Source: Brevibacterium casei CIP 102111
GTDB taxonomy: Bacteria; Actinomycetota; Actinomycetes; Actinomycetales; Brevibacteriaceae
DNA length: 64,000 nucleotides
Direction of reading: 5' to 3'
NCBI RefSeq assembly: GCF_900169275.1
Contig: NZ_FXZC01000003.1
Location: 552,579-616,578, forward strand
This document shows, in pieces, positions 1-9,364 of this stretch (position 1 is its first letter; the number at the start of each line of letters is the position of its first letter). Both the position numbers and the translations under genes were made by a program. The notes beneath the pieces are model-generated. The model made no database searches, had not been told where the DNA came from, and saw only the letters and a list, made by a program, of their open reading frames with translations.

Positions 1-681
1 CTCGCCTTCGAGTGGCGCGGCGAGGTGACCAACGACGAGATCAACATCCTCCACGCCGAGGCGTTCGAGCACCGGGTCCTCGACGACGACTGGCTCACCC
101 ACCTCGAGGCGCTCAGCCTCGGCTGGGTGACGGCCCGCGACGCCGTCGGGCTCGTCGGCTTCGTCAATATCATCTGGGACGGCGGCGTCCACGCGTTCAT
201 CGAGGACACAGCGGTCGCCGTGCGCGCCCGTCGCCGAGGCATCGGACGCCGACTCATCGAGATCGCGCGCGAGCACTCGACCGCGGCCGGCTGCGAGTGG
301 CTCCACGTCGACTTCGACGATCACCTCCGCGAGTTCTATTTCGACGCGTGCGGCTTCGCACCGACGAACGCGGGACTCATGCGGCTGCGCTGTTCGACGA
401 GCCGGGCTCACACGGACGACAGCCCAGGCCGCGCGGACGACGGCCCGGGCAATCGCGGACGGCAGCCCAGCCAGCGCGGACGACGGCCCAGGCAATCGCG
501 GACGGGGGAAAGTCAGCCGAGCGACCGCGAACGGCAGCCCGGGCCGCTGCGAACGGCAACCCACACTGCCGATGGTCTGCCATCGCGCCGACCGCTGCGA
601 CCGGCGAGAGCACCCATGTGCAAGTGCGGGGAACAGTGCGACAATGAGGTGAAACCGACCCGATCCAAGGAGCGACCATGA
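1..681 (+). CDS. GNAT family N-acetyltransferase, 5'-truncated by the window edge
   Basis: The frame is open from base 1 and reads FEWRGEVTNDEIN, the usual N-terminal stretch of a GNAT acetyltransferase, so the true start lies before the window; the GTG at 25 is probably internal. The acetyl-CoA-binding segment is visible as VRARRRGIGRRLIEIA, followed by the FYFDACGFAPT motif near the domain end. GNAT proteins move an acetyl group from acetyl-CoA to an amine; the substrate cannot be read here. The domain should end near base 390, yet the frame runs on for about 95 residues of Arg/Ser/Gly-rich low-complexity sequence that contains a DNA repeat (431-505) and overlaps the next start by 4 bp. That tail looks acquired by loss of an earlier stop. 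The family call is firm, the real 3' end is less so. Confidence 0.75.
   Translation, partial: LAFEWRGEVTNDEINILHAEAFEHRVLDDDWLTHLEALSLGWVTARDAVGLVGFVNIIWDGGVHAFIEDTAVAVRARRRGIGRRLIEIAREHSTAAGCEWLHVDFDDHLREFYFDACGFAPTNAGLMRLRCSTSRAHTDDSPGRADDGPGNRGRQPSQRGRRPRQSRTGESQPSDRERQPGPLRTATHTADGLPSRRPLRPARAPMCKCGEQCDNEVKPTRSKERP
431..505 (+). repeat. 32-bp direct repeat in the tail of the acetyltransferase gene
   Basis: Bases 431-462 and 474-505 match at 31 of 32 positions (one G/A difference) with an 11-bp gap. More degenerate relatives flank them around 412-428 and 530-560. The repeat lies in the low-complexity part of the reading frame and is read in different frames by the two copies, so it is a DNA-level duplication, not a protein repeat. 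Confidence 0.7.
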
Positions 682-1190
682 GCGAGAATCCCACCGACGA
701 CGCCGACTTCCTCACGCAGGACGACGAATTCGATGCGGAGGAGACGGAAGAGGACAACGCCGAGCCCACCGGCGTCGACCTCGACGGACTCGAAGAGACC
801 GCGGACGCGGCCGAGGCCGACGCCGAGGATCCCGACTTCGAAGCCGACTCCGAAGAAGAGGACGAGCCCTACATCGAACCCGGCGCCGAAGGTCCCGAGG
901 GCACCGGCATCGAAGGTGCCGACGATGCGCTCATCGACGATGCGGGTTGGGACGACGAACAGGACGCCCCCGCGCTCGACGGCGACCTCGACACCGACCC
1001 GATCACCGCCGCAGAGCAGGGCAATCGCGACGGCGACGAGATGGTCTCCTACGGCGACGACGACTCCGAGGTCGCCGAACTCAGCGGCGACGACCTCGAC
1101 GTCGACGCCCTCGCTGACGACGGCGTCGAAGAGGTCGACGTCATCGACGGCATGCCCGAGACCATCGACAACGCCTACCAGGAGGACTGA
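678..1190 (+). CDS. Highly acidic hypothetical protein
   Basis: A 170-residue protein starting MSENPTDDADF, with AAGGAG at 667-672, six bases before the ATG. It is extremely rich in Asp and Glu, has no membrane segment or cysteines, and is probably largely disordered and cytoplasmic. The second half contains the more complex stretch MVSYGDDDSEVAEL, which resembles small acidic proteins of Actinobacteria of unknown role (DUF5709-like is a possibility that I cannot confirm). The start overlaps the end of the upstream frame by 4 bp. Codon use is normal for the region. No function is proposed. Confidence 0.75.
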   Translation: MSENPTDDADFLTQDDEFDAEETEEDNAEPTGVDLDGLEETADAAEADAEDPDFEADSEEEDEPYIEPGAEGPEGTGIEGADDALIDDAGWDDEQDAPALDGDLDTDPITAAEQGNRDGDEMVSYGDDDSEVAELSGDDLDVDALADDGVEEVDVIDGMPETIDNAYQED

Positions 1191-1472
1191 CCGCCTCCCC
1201 TGCGGCCGGTTCCACCGCCCTCTCCCCTCGCTCGCCGAGGTGGGAGGGCGTTCTCGTGCGCGCGTGCCGAGCGTACTCGTGCGCCCGTGCCGAGCGGTTC
1301 TGGCGTGGCCGAACGTCCGGCGCGCCCGATCGCAGCCCCCGATCGAGGCCCCGAACGCAGCCCTCGATCGCGGTCCCAAACGCAGCCCGATCTCACGAGA
1401 GTCAGCCTGCGATTTTCGATGAGCATAATGAGTTCAACCAAATTTTCGTTCGGATCAGTTTCGAAATATGTA

Positions 1473-1501
1473 TTGACACGATTTGTGATGCGGTCTACAC
1501 T
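1473..1501 (+). promoter_or_regulatory. Sigma-70-type promoter for the HNH endonuclease gene
   Basis: TTGACA at 1473-1478 and TACACT at 1496-1501 are separated by exactly 17 bp inside an AT-rich island (about 1410-1505) of the otherwise GC-rich 1191-1545 gap. The start codon at 1546 has AAAGGCAGG about ten bases upstream. The left part of the gap (1191-1400) is GC-rich with several degenerate short repeats and no gene that I can support. Confidence 0.75.
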
Positions 1502-1545
1502 AAGGGTAACGATCCACACTGACGTGGAAAGGCAGGTGAACGGCG

Positions 1546-3786
1546 ATGAAGGATCCTTCGGACCCCCTAGGGGCCGGTTGCGGTGCCGCCGATGACGAGC
1601 CTCCCGATCCTCGCCGCCTCCGCATAGATCCTGACTCCCCTTATGCTGATGCGCTCTCCGTCTACAGCGCCTGCGATCGCGCGCAGCTGGCCGCGTGGGA
1701 GACGACCGCATCCCTCTTCCTCCACGATGTCATCGCTCACCTCGATCTCCTCAACCCCTCTCCGGAATCCCCGTACCGGCACGCATCGCTGACCGAGACC
1801 GCCCGCCGTCACGCCCGGGCACACGGCTCCGAGGCCGACTGGGTCTCCGAGGTCGATCCCGACCCGGCTCCTTCACCCGCTGCCGGGGATCCCGAAGCCG
1901 CCCCCACCTCGGCGTCTGATTTCACTGTCCCGGCACCCCTCCCTGGGTTTCCGAAGTTCCGGGAGACCCAGACCATCTACGGGTGGGTCCATTCCCTCTC
2001 CCATGCCGAGGACATCGCCGAGCTCTCGGCGATCCGCGGCTCGACGATCCCCGCGACCTACGCTCACGTCACTGCGGCGATGACCCTCGTTCACGGGCTG
2101 CCCAAGTTCTACGCTCGCTGCCTCGCCGGCGAGTTCACCATCGAGCATGCGATCGCCGCGACCCGCATGTGCCAGGACCTCCAGCTCCAGCGCCTCCCCG
2201 TCATCGACTGCTACCTCGAGGAGCGGCGAGCCGACATCACAGTCGAGACCTTCAGGAAGTCGCTGTCTCTCAAGGTCTCGATCGTCCAGCCCGAGGAAGA
2301 GCGCACCGAGGCGGCCCATGAGCGTCGTCGAGTCGGCATCACCACCTTCCCCGACGGCACCGCGTGCCTGACGCTCACCGGACCGTCAGCCGAACTTCAA
2401 GCGTGCTACCTGCGCATCGAGGCCTTCGCGAGAGCCATCCGCAACGGCAACACTGCGGCGTTCACCGACCAGATGCCCGCAGGAGCGATCATCGACGACG
2501 ACCGCAGCATCGACGCCCTGATGTTCGACATCATCACCCGCACCATCCCGCAGGCTCGCATCCACATCCGCGCACACGACACCGACACCGGGCAGAACTC
2601 GAGCCGCGACATCCCTCTCGACCTGGAGAATGCCCGCACCGTCCATGACATCGCCGAGGCGATCGGCACTGCCGTCGGATCCGTCGGAATCGACCCCAGC
2701 AGCCTCGGCGGCGTCCATGTCGACGAAGGTGATCCCGTCGCCCCGACGGCCGGCAGTCTCAACGACGCACCGACAGCTGCTCCTGCCCAGGCAGCAGCCA
2801 CCGATTCGTTCGGCAATGTCATTCCTGTCGACGACGCAGTACCCGTCGGCGGTGCGCCCGTAGTCGACTGCACTGGTCCCGACACGGAGAACCGGACGGT
2901 CGGAGGTGCTCGATCGACGGATGACGATGGACCGGATGGTTCCGTTCGCTCTCCGGACGCAAGGCAGGGGGAAATGACCCGGATCGAGGATTCCGATCCA
3001 GACGAACAGGGCCGATACGCGTTCTACCTGGGTCTGACGATGCCGACGACGCCGTTCTGGCTCGGCGGCCAGTCGAAGATGATCACCACGGTGCCCTTCA
3101 TCTCGCTCGCCGGCCTCGCTGATCTGCCCGGCACGTTTTCCGACGGTTCGCCCATCCCGCCGGAGATGGCTCGGGCGATCGCCGGCCAATGTTCGACGTG
3201 GACGCGGATCCTCACCGATCCTGCGACCGGCACCCCGATCGATGCGAAGGCGATGTCCTATTACATTCCCGCTCAGGTGAGGCAGACGCTCGTCGCCCAA
3301 TGGCAATGGTGCAGTGTGCCCGGATGCCGGCGTCGAGCAGAGACGTCGGAAGTCGACCACATCATCCCGTTCGACCACGATAATCCGGCCTCGGGAGGAC
3401 TGACCGTCTTCGGCAACCTCCACCCGCTGTGCAAACTCCACCACCAGGCGAAGACCGACTGCAGATACGCGGTGCGCATGGACTGTCCCGGTGTGCTCGA
3501 ATACCGGTTCGCCCACGGTGTGGAAGCGATCTTCTCTCCAGGGGACAACCCTGTCGACGTCGAGCAGGCCCGCCTCATGCAGGCCATCGTCACAGATCCG
3601 ATCGACTCGGATGATGGGCAGGAACCGCCGCCGTCACCGGGCGACGAACGATTCGCCGATGAATGCCCGGAGCCCGCAGGCGGAGACGGAGCGGCCGGAT
3701 GGGTCCCCGCGGAGGGCAACATCATCTACAAGAAGCCGCGGAAGAAGCGCTGGGTCTGGGATCCCGGCGGACCACCGCCGTTCTGA
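1546..3786 (+). CDS. DUF222 domain protein with C-terminal HNH endonuclease
   Basis: A 746-residue protein of the large DUF222/HNH family (the 13E12-type proteins of mycobacteria). The N-terminal half is the DUF222 region, including SLSHAEDIAELSAIRG and the segment after it. An Asp/Pro-rich variable linker covers roughly residues 370-480. The HNH nuclease module follows at about 586-640: CSVPGC, SEVDHIIPFD, GNLHPLC and KLHHQAKT supply two metal-binding CxxC-like pairs and the catalytic His residues. Family members are usually multicopy and their cellular role is poorly known. It has its own strong promoter and is a single gene, convergent with the ABC genes to the right. The protein ends in a basic KKPRKKRWVWDPGGPPPF tail common in this family. 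Confidence 0.9.
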   Translation: MKDPSDPLGAGCGAADDEPPDPRRLRIDPDSPYADALSVYSACDRAQLAAWETTASLFLHDVIAHLDLLNPSPESPYRHASLTETARRHARAHGSEADWVSEVDPDPAPSPAAGDPEAAPTSASDFTVPAPLPGFPKFRETQTIYGWVHSLSHAEDIAELSAIRGSTIPATYAHVTAAMTLVHGLPKFYARCLAGEFTIEHAIAATRMCQDLQLQRLPVIDCYLEERRADITVETFRKSLSLKVSIVQPEEERTEAAHERRRVGITTFPDGTACLTLTGPSAELQACYLRIEAFARAIRNGNTAAFTDQMPAGAIIDDDRSIDALMFDIITRTIPQARIHIRAHDTDTGQNSSRDIPLDLENARTVHDIAEAIGTAVGSVGIDPSSLGGVHVDEGDPVAPTAGSLNDAPTAAPAQAAATDSFGNVIPVDDAVPVGGAPVVDCTGPDTENRTVGGARSTDDDGPDGSVRSPDARQGEMTRIEDSDPDEQGRYAFYLGLTMPTTPFWLGGQSKMITTVPFISLAGLADLPGTFSDGSPIPPEMARAIAGQCSTWTRILTDPATGTPIDAKAMSYYIPAQVRQTLVAQWQWCSVPGCRRRAETSEVDHIIPFDHDNPASGGLTVFGNLHPLCKLHHQAKTDCRYAVRMDCPGVLEYRFAHGVEAIFSPGDNPVDVEQARLMQAIVTDPIDSDDGQEPPPSPGDERFADECPEPAGGDGAAGWVPAEGNIIYKKPRKKRWVWDPGGPPPF

Positions 3787-3811
3787 TTCCCTTCCTCATG
3801 CGATCTGCGAA

Positions 3812-3860
3812 GTGATCTGCACACGTCCACGTGATCTGCACACGTCCATGTGATCCGCAC
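3812..3860. repeat. 19-bp tandem repeat between convergent genes
   Basis: Units at 3812-3830 and 3831-3849 differ only in the last base, and a partial third unit starts at 3850. The unit contains CACACGTCCA and GTGATCTGC. It sits between the stop of the HNH gene (3786) and the stop of the ABC gene (3868). I see no U-tract terminator here. Confidence 0.7.
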
Positions 3861-3867
3861 GAGCAAC

Positions 3868-5727
3868 CTAACCCGACCACGCCTCCCACAGACGGGCGTA
3901 CCGACCACCCGACGCCACCAGGTCGGCATGCGTGCCCTCTTCGACGATGTGGCCATGTTCCATGACGAGAACCCGATCGGCCGTTTCGGCCTGGCTGAGA
4001 CGATGAGCGACGACGAGGGCACCGCGGCCTTCAAGTGCAGCACTGGCCGACTGTTCGAGGACATGGGCTCCGGCGGACCCGGCCTCGGCAGTCGCTTCAT
4101 CGAGGATCGCGAAATCAGGATCGGCGAGCACCAGCCTCGCCAGCGCCAACGACTGCTCCTGGACCGGGCTCAGCCGTGTCCCTCCGTCGCCGACCTCGGT
4201 CTCGAGCCCGTCGGGCAGCTCGAACGCCCACGTCGCACCGACTGCCCGCAGAGCCGAGGCGATCTCGTCCTCCCCGGCGCCGGGCACCGGCAGGGCGACA
4301 TTGTCACGCACGGTTCCGGCGAAGGTGTGGACTTCCTGCGCGACCATCGCGATGTGCGAGCGCAGCACCGGTTCGGGAAGCGTGTCGAAGGAGACGCGGA
4401 ATTCGGATGTCTCACCTGCGCCGGGATCGCCGCCCGACACGACGAGTTCGGCTCGGCCCCGCGTCGGCACCGACAAGCCGGCGGCGGTCCGCGCCAGCGT
4501 CGACTTCCCGGCTCCGGTCGTGCCGACGACGGCGACGACCTCACCGGGTTCGATGCGCAGGCTCACTCCTCTGACCACCTGATGGGCCGAGGCGGGATCC
4601 TTGTCATAGGTGAACCAGAGGTCCTCGAGCACGAGTGTCGGGCCGGGTCGGACCGAAGAGCCCGAGGAGACACTGAGGCCGTCCGCGCCACCGGCAGCAC
4701 GATCGACCCCGGCCTCCCGCCTCGGCGAGGATTCGGCTTCGATGATGACACCGACCATCCGGGTCAGGGACGCACCGGCGGACTGCACCTGGTCGAAGAG
4801 GCCGACGAGCGCCCCGATCGGGTTGAACAGACGGTGGAAGACGAGCGCCGCCGTCGTCACCGCACCCGCGGTCGACTCCCCGAACCACACGAGCGCGAAA
4901 CCGGCGATGAGGATGAGGGAAAGCACGACCGCCTCGGCGCGGTTGTTCCGACTGAACGCCCGGGTGAGGAAGCGGAACACGCCGATCGACAGGTCCCGCG
5001 CCTCACCGGAGGCCGCATCGATGCGGCGCAGCTCCCCCGCCTCGGCGCGAAAGGCACGCAGCGTCCCCGCTCCGGTCAACCCGCCGAGGAGGCGCCCGGC
5101 TCGCCTGCCGAACGCGGCCCTCTGCTCCCGGTAGATGGGCTCCGACCTGGGCAGATACCAGCGCAGCGTGAGCCAGTACATCGGCAGCGCGATGAGCCCG
5201 ACGATCCCCAGCCGCCAGTCGATGGCGGCCATGCCGACGGCCGAGACGATGACGACGAGAAGCGATTCGACGATGATCGGCAGCACCAGCGCGGCGGCCT
5301 CGCTGATCATCCGGGAGTCGTCGGCGACTCGGGAGACGAGGTCGCCGGTGCCCGTCCGTTCGACCTTCTGCGCCTCGAGGGACAGCGCCGAATCGACGAC
5401 CTCGGTGCGCAGCTCGGCGACGACGGGCATCGCGATCCGGGCGAGCGCCCATGCCCCGATCCACGTCCCCAACGCCATGACCACACCGGCGATCGCCACC
5501 GCGATCGCACTCTGCCACACCACCTCGGCGCCGGCACCGCGGGGAAGCTCGTCGACGAGGCGACCGATCGCCCACGGTCCGACGAGTCCGGCCGCCGCAT
5601 TCGCGGTCCCGGCGACGACGAGGAGGACGATCAACCAGCCGCGGGCACGCAGCAGCGGACCCAGGCGGGCAAAGGCCTCGCGTCTCGTCGCGATCGGCAG
5701 GGTGGTCGGGGTCGCGGTCGCGCTCAT
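3868..5727 (-). CDS. ABC exporter-fold subunit A, intact Walker A but degenerate signature; probably iron-linked
   Basis: A 619-residue transmembrane-domain plus ATPase-domain half-transporter. Six hydrophobic segments fill about residues 30-320, and the ATPase domain begins near 370. Walker A is canonical (GTTGAGKST, about residue 400), Walker B reads FAILDEAT and the H-loop is VAHRLS. The signature motif is LSPVQ instead of LSGGQ and the D-loop is altered (AEAGS). The gene overlaps its upstream neighbour by 4 bp (ATGA), so the two are translationally coupled and form a heterodimer. The DtxR-like box before the neighbour suggests iron-controlled siderophore or iron-chelate transport, as for IrtAB-type importers that use an exporter fold. 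Substrate and direction are inference. Confidence 0.85.
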   Translation of the reverse strand: MSATATPTTLPIATRREAFARLGPLLRARGWLIVLLVVAGTANAAAGLVGPWAIGRLVDELPRGAGAEVVWQSAIAVAIAGVVMALGTWIGAWALARIAMPVVAELRTEVVDSALSLEAQKVERTGTGDLVSRVADDSRMISEAAALVLPIIVESLLVVIVSAVGMAAIDWRLGIVGLIALPMYWLTLRWYLPRSEPIYREQRAAFGRRAGRLLGGLTGAGTLRAFRAEAGELRRIDAASGEARDLSIGVFRFLTRAFSRNNRAEAVVLSLILIAGFALVWFGESTAGAVTTAALVFHRLFNPIGALVGLFDQVQSAGASLTRMVGVIIEAESSPRREAGVDRAAGGADGLSVSSGSSVRPGPTLVLEDLWFTYDKDPASAHQVVRGVSLRIEPGEVVAVVGTTGAGKSTLARTAAGLSVPTRGRAELVVSGGDPGAGETSEFRVSFDTLPEPVLRSHIAMVAQEVHTFAGTVRDNVALPVPGAGEDEIASALRAVGATWAFELPDGLETEVGDGGTRLSPVQEQSLALARLVLADPDFAILDEATAEAGSAGAHVLEQSASAALEGRGALVVAHRLSQAETADRVLVMEHGHIVEEGTHADLVASGGRYARLWEAWSG

Positions 5728-7667
5728 CGGGTCACCGCCGTCCGGTAGGCGTCAACGTCGAGCAGATCCGCGTGCGCGCCCACGCGGACACGGCCGGAGG
5801 CCGGGACGAAGACGACGGTGTCGGCGGCGGCGAGGAAGGCCGGGGAGCTCGTGAACAGGAGTGTCGCGGTCGTCTCGGACGAGCGGCGCAGGCGGGTCAG
5901 TCCCGCACAGATGCGCGCCTCGGTGACGGCATCGACCGCGGTCGTCGGTTCGTCGAGGACGAGCAGCTGCGGCCCCGCGTGGAGCGCGCGGGCCAGAGCG
6001 ATGCGCTGGCGCTGACCGCCCGAGAGGTTGCCGCCGAGCTCGAGGATCCGATGGTCGAGCCCGTCCTCGACGAGGTCGAGGAGTTCGTCGGTGCCCGAGG
6101 CGGTGAGCACCTCGACATCGACCTCAGCGGCGCGCTCACCGGGGAGCATGGTGATGTTCGAGCGGATCGTCCCCTCGAACAGGTCGACCGCGTGCGGGGC
6201 GACGACGATGTCCTCGGTCGTGCGCCCCCGCGCGTGGGTCACCAGCGCGGTCACCAACGCGGACGCGTGCGCGTGGTCCTCGACGACGAGGCACGTGAAC
6301 GTAGCGACCGGCGCGTTGAACGCACACGTCCCCTTCTCTCCCACCGTCCAGTTCCGCACCGTCAGACCGGCCTCGCCGAGGTGGACCTCGGGTTCCGCGG
6401 GACGCTGTAGTCCTGCAGGGCGCTGTGGGTGTCGGGGACTCTGTGGGCCTGCAGGACGCTGGGGGTCCGCAGGACGCTGTACGTCTGCGGGACCCAGTTG
6501 GCCTGTGGGATGGGCCGGATCGTCGGTCGGTGTGGGGCCGGTCGCCTTGGTGGAGGTAACGGCGTTGGGGTCGCGGTCGGCCGGGTCGACGTGGGCGGGG
6601 TCGCGGTCGGCGGCAGCATCGCCGGCGCGGTCGACCTGGGCGGCACCGGCGTGGTCGATGTGGGCGGCACCGGCGCGATTCGGTGGGGTGCCGTTCTGGT
6701 CGACGTGTTCGATGTCGGTGAGGAAGCGGGAGATCCGGGCTGCGGCGCCGTGAGACTGGGCGAAAAGGCCGACGATGTCGGCGAGCGCGCGCATGGGCTC
6801 GGTGAGGAAGGCCGTCATGCCGAGGATGCCGATGAGCGCCCCTATGCTCAGCTGGCCGTCGATGAGGCGCAGCCCGGCGACGACGAGGACGATCGCGAGG
6901 ACGACGGACATGACAAGCGCGCCGAGGCCGGCCAGGCGTCCGGTGCGCTCACCGGTGGCGACACCCGCCTCGGCGGCGGCATCCGAGGTGGCGCGGTAGC
7001 GTTCGGCGGCCCACCGTTCGCCGCCGAGGGCCTTGATGACGCGCAGCCCGCTCATGAGGTCGGCGGCCGAGCGGCCGGCCTGCGCGACGGCCTCGAGCTG
7101 GGCACTCGCCTTCGCCGAGACTGACCGGCCGGGCAGCGAGACGATGGCCAAGCCGATCGGGACGGCGATGAGGACGACGAGGCCGGTGACGGGATCGGCG
7201 ACGAGGAGGAAGACGGCTGCCGTGATCATCCCGAGGACCGCGGCGATGCCGCGACCGAGTTGCGAGAACGACTGCGCGGCGGTGTCGGCGTCGGCCGACG
7301 CGATCGAGAGGACCTCCCCCGAGGCGCGGTCGGCGGGCAGGTTCGCCGAGGTGAGCGCCGCGTGGGTGATCTCGACCCGCAGCGCATGCGCCTCATGCTC
7401 GCGGGCGGCGTTGCACCACCGCGCGCCGAAGCGGTAGCCGTAGCTGAGGACGGTGAAGAGGAGCAGGAGACCGGCGATGGAGACGCTGAGCATCGGGATC
7501 GAGCGCGGGATGATCGCGACGTCGACGACGATGCCGATGGCCACCGGTACGAGCGCCTCGCACACCTGCCACAGCGACATCGCGATGACCCCGGGAACGA
7601 GGAGGCGGAGACGGCGGCGGGCCGCGCGTCGCAGGAGCGCCGCGCCGGAGGAGGGAGTCAGCGGCAC
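5724..7667 (-). CDS. ABC exporter-fold subunit B with degenerate Walker A and a Pro-rich insert
   Basis: A 647-residue partner of the 3868-5727 subunit. The membrane domain occupies about residues 1-310. A Pro/Ala/Arg/Asp-rich insert of about 110 residues (6385-6715) separates it from the ATPase domain. There the signature LSGGQRQR and Walker [13 protein letters not shown] are intact. The phosphate-binding loop has no GxxGxGKS/T (the place reads [14 protein letters not shown]), and the H-loop His is replaced (TSSPAFL). This site therefore should not hydrolyse ATP; its signature would complete the other subunit's intact site. The start is GTG at 7667, with no Shine-Dalgarno but a -10-like TAGGGT seven bases upstream, so a leaderless transcript is likely. 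Predicted iron-repressed siderophore/iron-chelate transporter. Confidence 0.83.
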   Translation of the reverse strand: MPLTPSSGAALLRRAARRRLRLLVPGVIAMSLWQVCEALVPVAIGIVVDVAIIPRSIPMLSVSIAGLLLLFTVLSYGYRFGARWCNAAREHEAHALRVEITHAALTSANLPADRASGEVLSIASADADTAAQSFSQLGRGIAAVLGMITAAVFLLVADPVTGLVVLIAVPIGLAIVSLPGRSVSAKASAQLEAVAQAGRSAADLMSGLRVIKALGGERWAAERYRATSDAAAEAGVATGERTGRLAGLGALVMSVVLAIVLVVAGLRLIDGQLSIGALIGILGMTAFLTEPMRALADIVGLFAQSHGAAARISRFLTDIEHVDQNGTPPNRAGAAHIDHAGAAQVDRAGDAAADRDPAHVDPADRDPNAVTSTKATGPTPTDDPAHPTGQLGPADVQRPADPQRPAGPQSPRHPQRPAGLQRPAEPEVHLGEAGLTVRNWTVGEKGTCAFNAPVATFTCLVVEDHAHASALVTALVTHARGRTTEDIVVAPHAVDLFEGTIRSNITMLPGERAAEVDVEVLTASGTDELLDLVEDGLDHRILELGGNLSGGQRQRIALARALHAGPQLLVLDEPTTAVDAVTEARICAGLTRLRRSSETTATLLFTSSPAFLAAADTVVFVPASGRVRVGAHADLLDVDAYRTAVTR

Positions 7668-7686
7668 ATAGGTTACCCTAACATCT
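7668..7686 (-). promoter_or_regulatory. DtxR/IdeR-like iron box over the promoter of the ABC pair
   Basis: The 19 bases match the DtxR/IdeR consensus TTAGGTTAGCCTAACCTAA at about 14 positions, with an intact TAGGTTA half and CCTAAC half. The box touches the GTG start of the downstream gene. On the minus strand TAGGGT (7680-7675) would be the -10 element, so a bound repressor would cover the -10 and the start site. This predicts repression when iron is plentiful. Confidence 0.75.
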
Positions 7687-7757
7687 TCTGTTACACCGCC
7701 TCGGCGGGCGGCTCACCGGCGGCAGGCTCATCTGCAGACCGCAGCCATCGCGCGCTC

Positions 7758-9224
7758 CTACCAGCTGATGACGTGGGGGACGCTCACCTGCTTGAGGCCC
7801 TCGAGGCCGAACTCGAGGCCGTAGCCGGACTTCTTCACGCCGCCGAAGGGGACGCGGGGGTCGACCGCGCCGTGTTTGTTGATCCACGTCGAGCCCGCTT
7901 CGAGGCGTGACGCGACCTTCTTGCACTCCTCAAGGTCGGTCCCCCACACCGAGGAGCCGAGGCCGACTTCGAGCTCGTTCGCCCAGACGATCGCCTGGTT
8001 GAGATCGGAGTACCTCACGATCGGGAGCACCGGACCGAACTGCTCCTCGGCGACGAGCGCATTGTCGTTGTCGATGTCAGCCACGAGCGTCGTCGGGTAG
8101 AAGTACCCGGGCTGATCCTCATCCGGATCCCCGCCGAGGAGGATCGTCGCCCCGCCGTCCTTCGCCGCCTGGACGAGGCCAGCGACGATGTCGTACTGCT
8201 GCCGGTTCTGCAGAGGCCCGAGGACGTTCTCCTCCTCCAGCCCCACACCCATCGGCATCTGCCCGGCGACCTCGACGAGCGCCTCGCAGACCTGGTCGTA
8301 GAGCGAATCGGGGACATAGAGGCGCTTCATCGCCGCACACGTCTGACCGGTGTTGATGAAGGCACCCCAGAACAGGTCGGCGGCGATCGCCTTGGGGTCG
8401 GCGTCCTCGAGGACAATGCCCGCATCGTTGCCGCCGAGCTCGAGGGTGAGCCTGGCCAGATTGTCGGCCGCCGCACGCATGATCGACTGGCCCGTCGCCG
8501 TCGAGCCGGTGAACATCACCTTGTCGACGCCGTCGTGGTCGGTCAGCGCCGCACCCACCTTCCCGTCACCGGGGACGACGGTGAGCACATCGGCAGGGAG
8601 CACCTCGTTGACGACGGCGACGAGGGCCTGGACCGACAGCGGCGTGTACTCGGAGGGCTTGAGGACGACGGTGTTGCCCATCTTCAGCGACGGTGCGAAC
8701 TGCCAGACGGAGATCATCATCGGCCAGTTCCACGGCCCCACCGCCCCGACGACGCCGACCGGTGCGTAGTGGAGCTCCGCATGGGTGCCGTCCTCGTCGA
8801 CGAGGACCTCGGGCTCGAGGGCGAAGGCGGCGTTCGCGCGCAGCCACGCCGCGCACGCACCGACCTCGAAGCGGGCGTTCGGTCCGTTGAGCGGTTTGCC
8901 CTGCTCACGGGAGAGCAGCTCGGCCAGCGCCTCGGCAGACGCCTCGATGGCATCGGCCGCCTTGTTGAGGAGGTCGTTGCGCTCCTCGACGGGACGCGAG
9001 GCCCACGCCGGCTGCGCGGCGGCAGCGGCGAGGACAGCGGCGTCGATGTCGGCAGGGCTGCCTTCGCGGGTGCGGCCGACGACCGCGCCGGTCGCCGGAT
9101 CGAGGATCTCCCGCCCGGTCGGGTCGGTGACCGCGGCGAGCAGTCCGCCGAAGGTCGTGAGGTCAGCGGCCGGGCCGGAGGACTGGGAAGCGTCGGCCGG
9201 AGCAGTGGTCTCGTGGGTGGTCAT
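7758..9224 (-). CDS. NAD(P)-dependent aldehyde dehydrogenase of the amine locus
   Basis: A 488-residue aldehyde dehydrogenase. The ATG at 9224 is chosen because AAGGAG lies a few bases upstream and the protein then starts at the normal family position; the same frame is open further upstream but that part is not protein-like. Key motifs are the Rossmann-type FTGSTATGQS, the catalytic-glutamate segment LELGGNDAG, the nucleophile in INTGQTCAA and EEQFGPVLP. It oxidises an aldehyde to the acid with NAD(P)+. Lying next to an amine oxidase, an amine/amino acid permease and two regulators, it most likely handles the aldehyde made by the oxidase, for example phenylacetaldehyde or an aminoaldehyde; the exact substrate is not readable. 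Confidence 0.88.
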   Translation of the reverse strand: MTTHETTAPADASQSSGPAADLTTFGGLLAAVTDPTGREILDPATGAVVGRTREGSPADIDAAVLAAAAAQPAWASRPVEERNDLLNKAADAIEASAEALAELLSREQGKPLNGPNARFEVGACAAWLRANAAFALEPEVLVDEDGTHAELHYAPVGVVGAVGPWNWPMMISVWQFAPSLKMGNTVVLKPSEYTPLSVQALVAVVNEVLPADVLTVVPGDGKVGAALTDHDGVDKVMFTGSTATGQSIMRAAADNLARLTLELGGNDAGIVLEDADPKAIAADLFWGAFINTGQTCAAMKRLYVPDSLYDQVCEALVEVAGQMPMGVGLEEENVLGPLQNRQQYDIVAGLVQAAKDGGATILLGGDPDEDQPGYFYPTTLVADIDNDNALVAEEQFGPVLPIVRYSDLNQAIVWANELEVGLGSSVWGTDLEECKKVASRLEAGSTWINKHGAVDPRVPFGGVKKSGYGLEFGLEGLKQVSVPHVISW

Positions 9225-9235
9225 GATTCTCCTTG

Positions 9236-9345
9236 ATGTGGTGGCGGGTTGCCGCGGGTGACAGGTGGCGGGCTGCAGTGGCAGGCAGGTTGCGGTGGGA
9301 GGCGGGTTGTGGCGGCCGGCGGATTGCTGTGGGCGGCAAGTTGGG
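9236..9345. repeat. Degenerate minisatellite of about 20 bp units
   Basis: Five to six imperfect units built on CGGGTTGC (variants CGGGCTGC, CAGGTTGC, CGGATTGC, CAAGTTG) spaced by roughly 18-22 bases fill the gap between the permease and aldehyde dehydrogenase genes. The unit is not conserved enough to define exact borders. No promoter or terminator is evident in it. Confidence 0.55.
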
Positions 9346-9364
9346 GTCAGGGGGTATGTCCTTC

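Noticed and set aside
1546..3786. HNH gene as part of an intron, intein or restriction system
   Set aside because: The DUF222 plus HNH architecture is a common chromosomal family; no methyltransferase, intein splice motif or intron structure is adjacent.
3850..5748. Long open frame on the plus strand (about 630 codons)
   Set aside because: It is antisense to the ABC gene 3868-5727, which has all family motifs; the Arg/Asp-rich product has no protein-like pattern.
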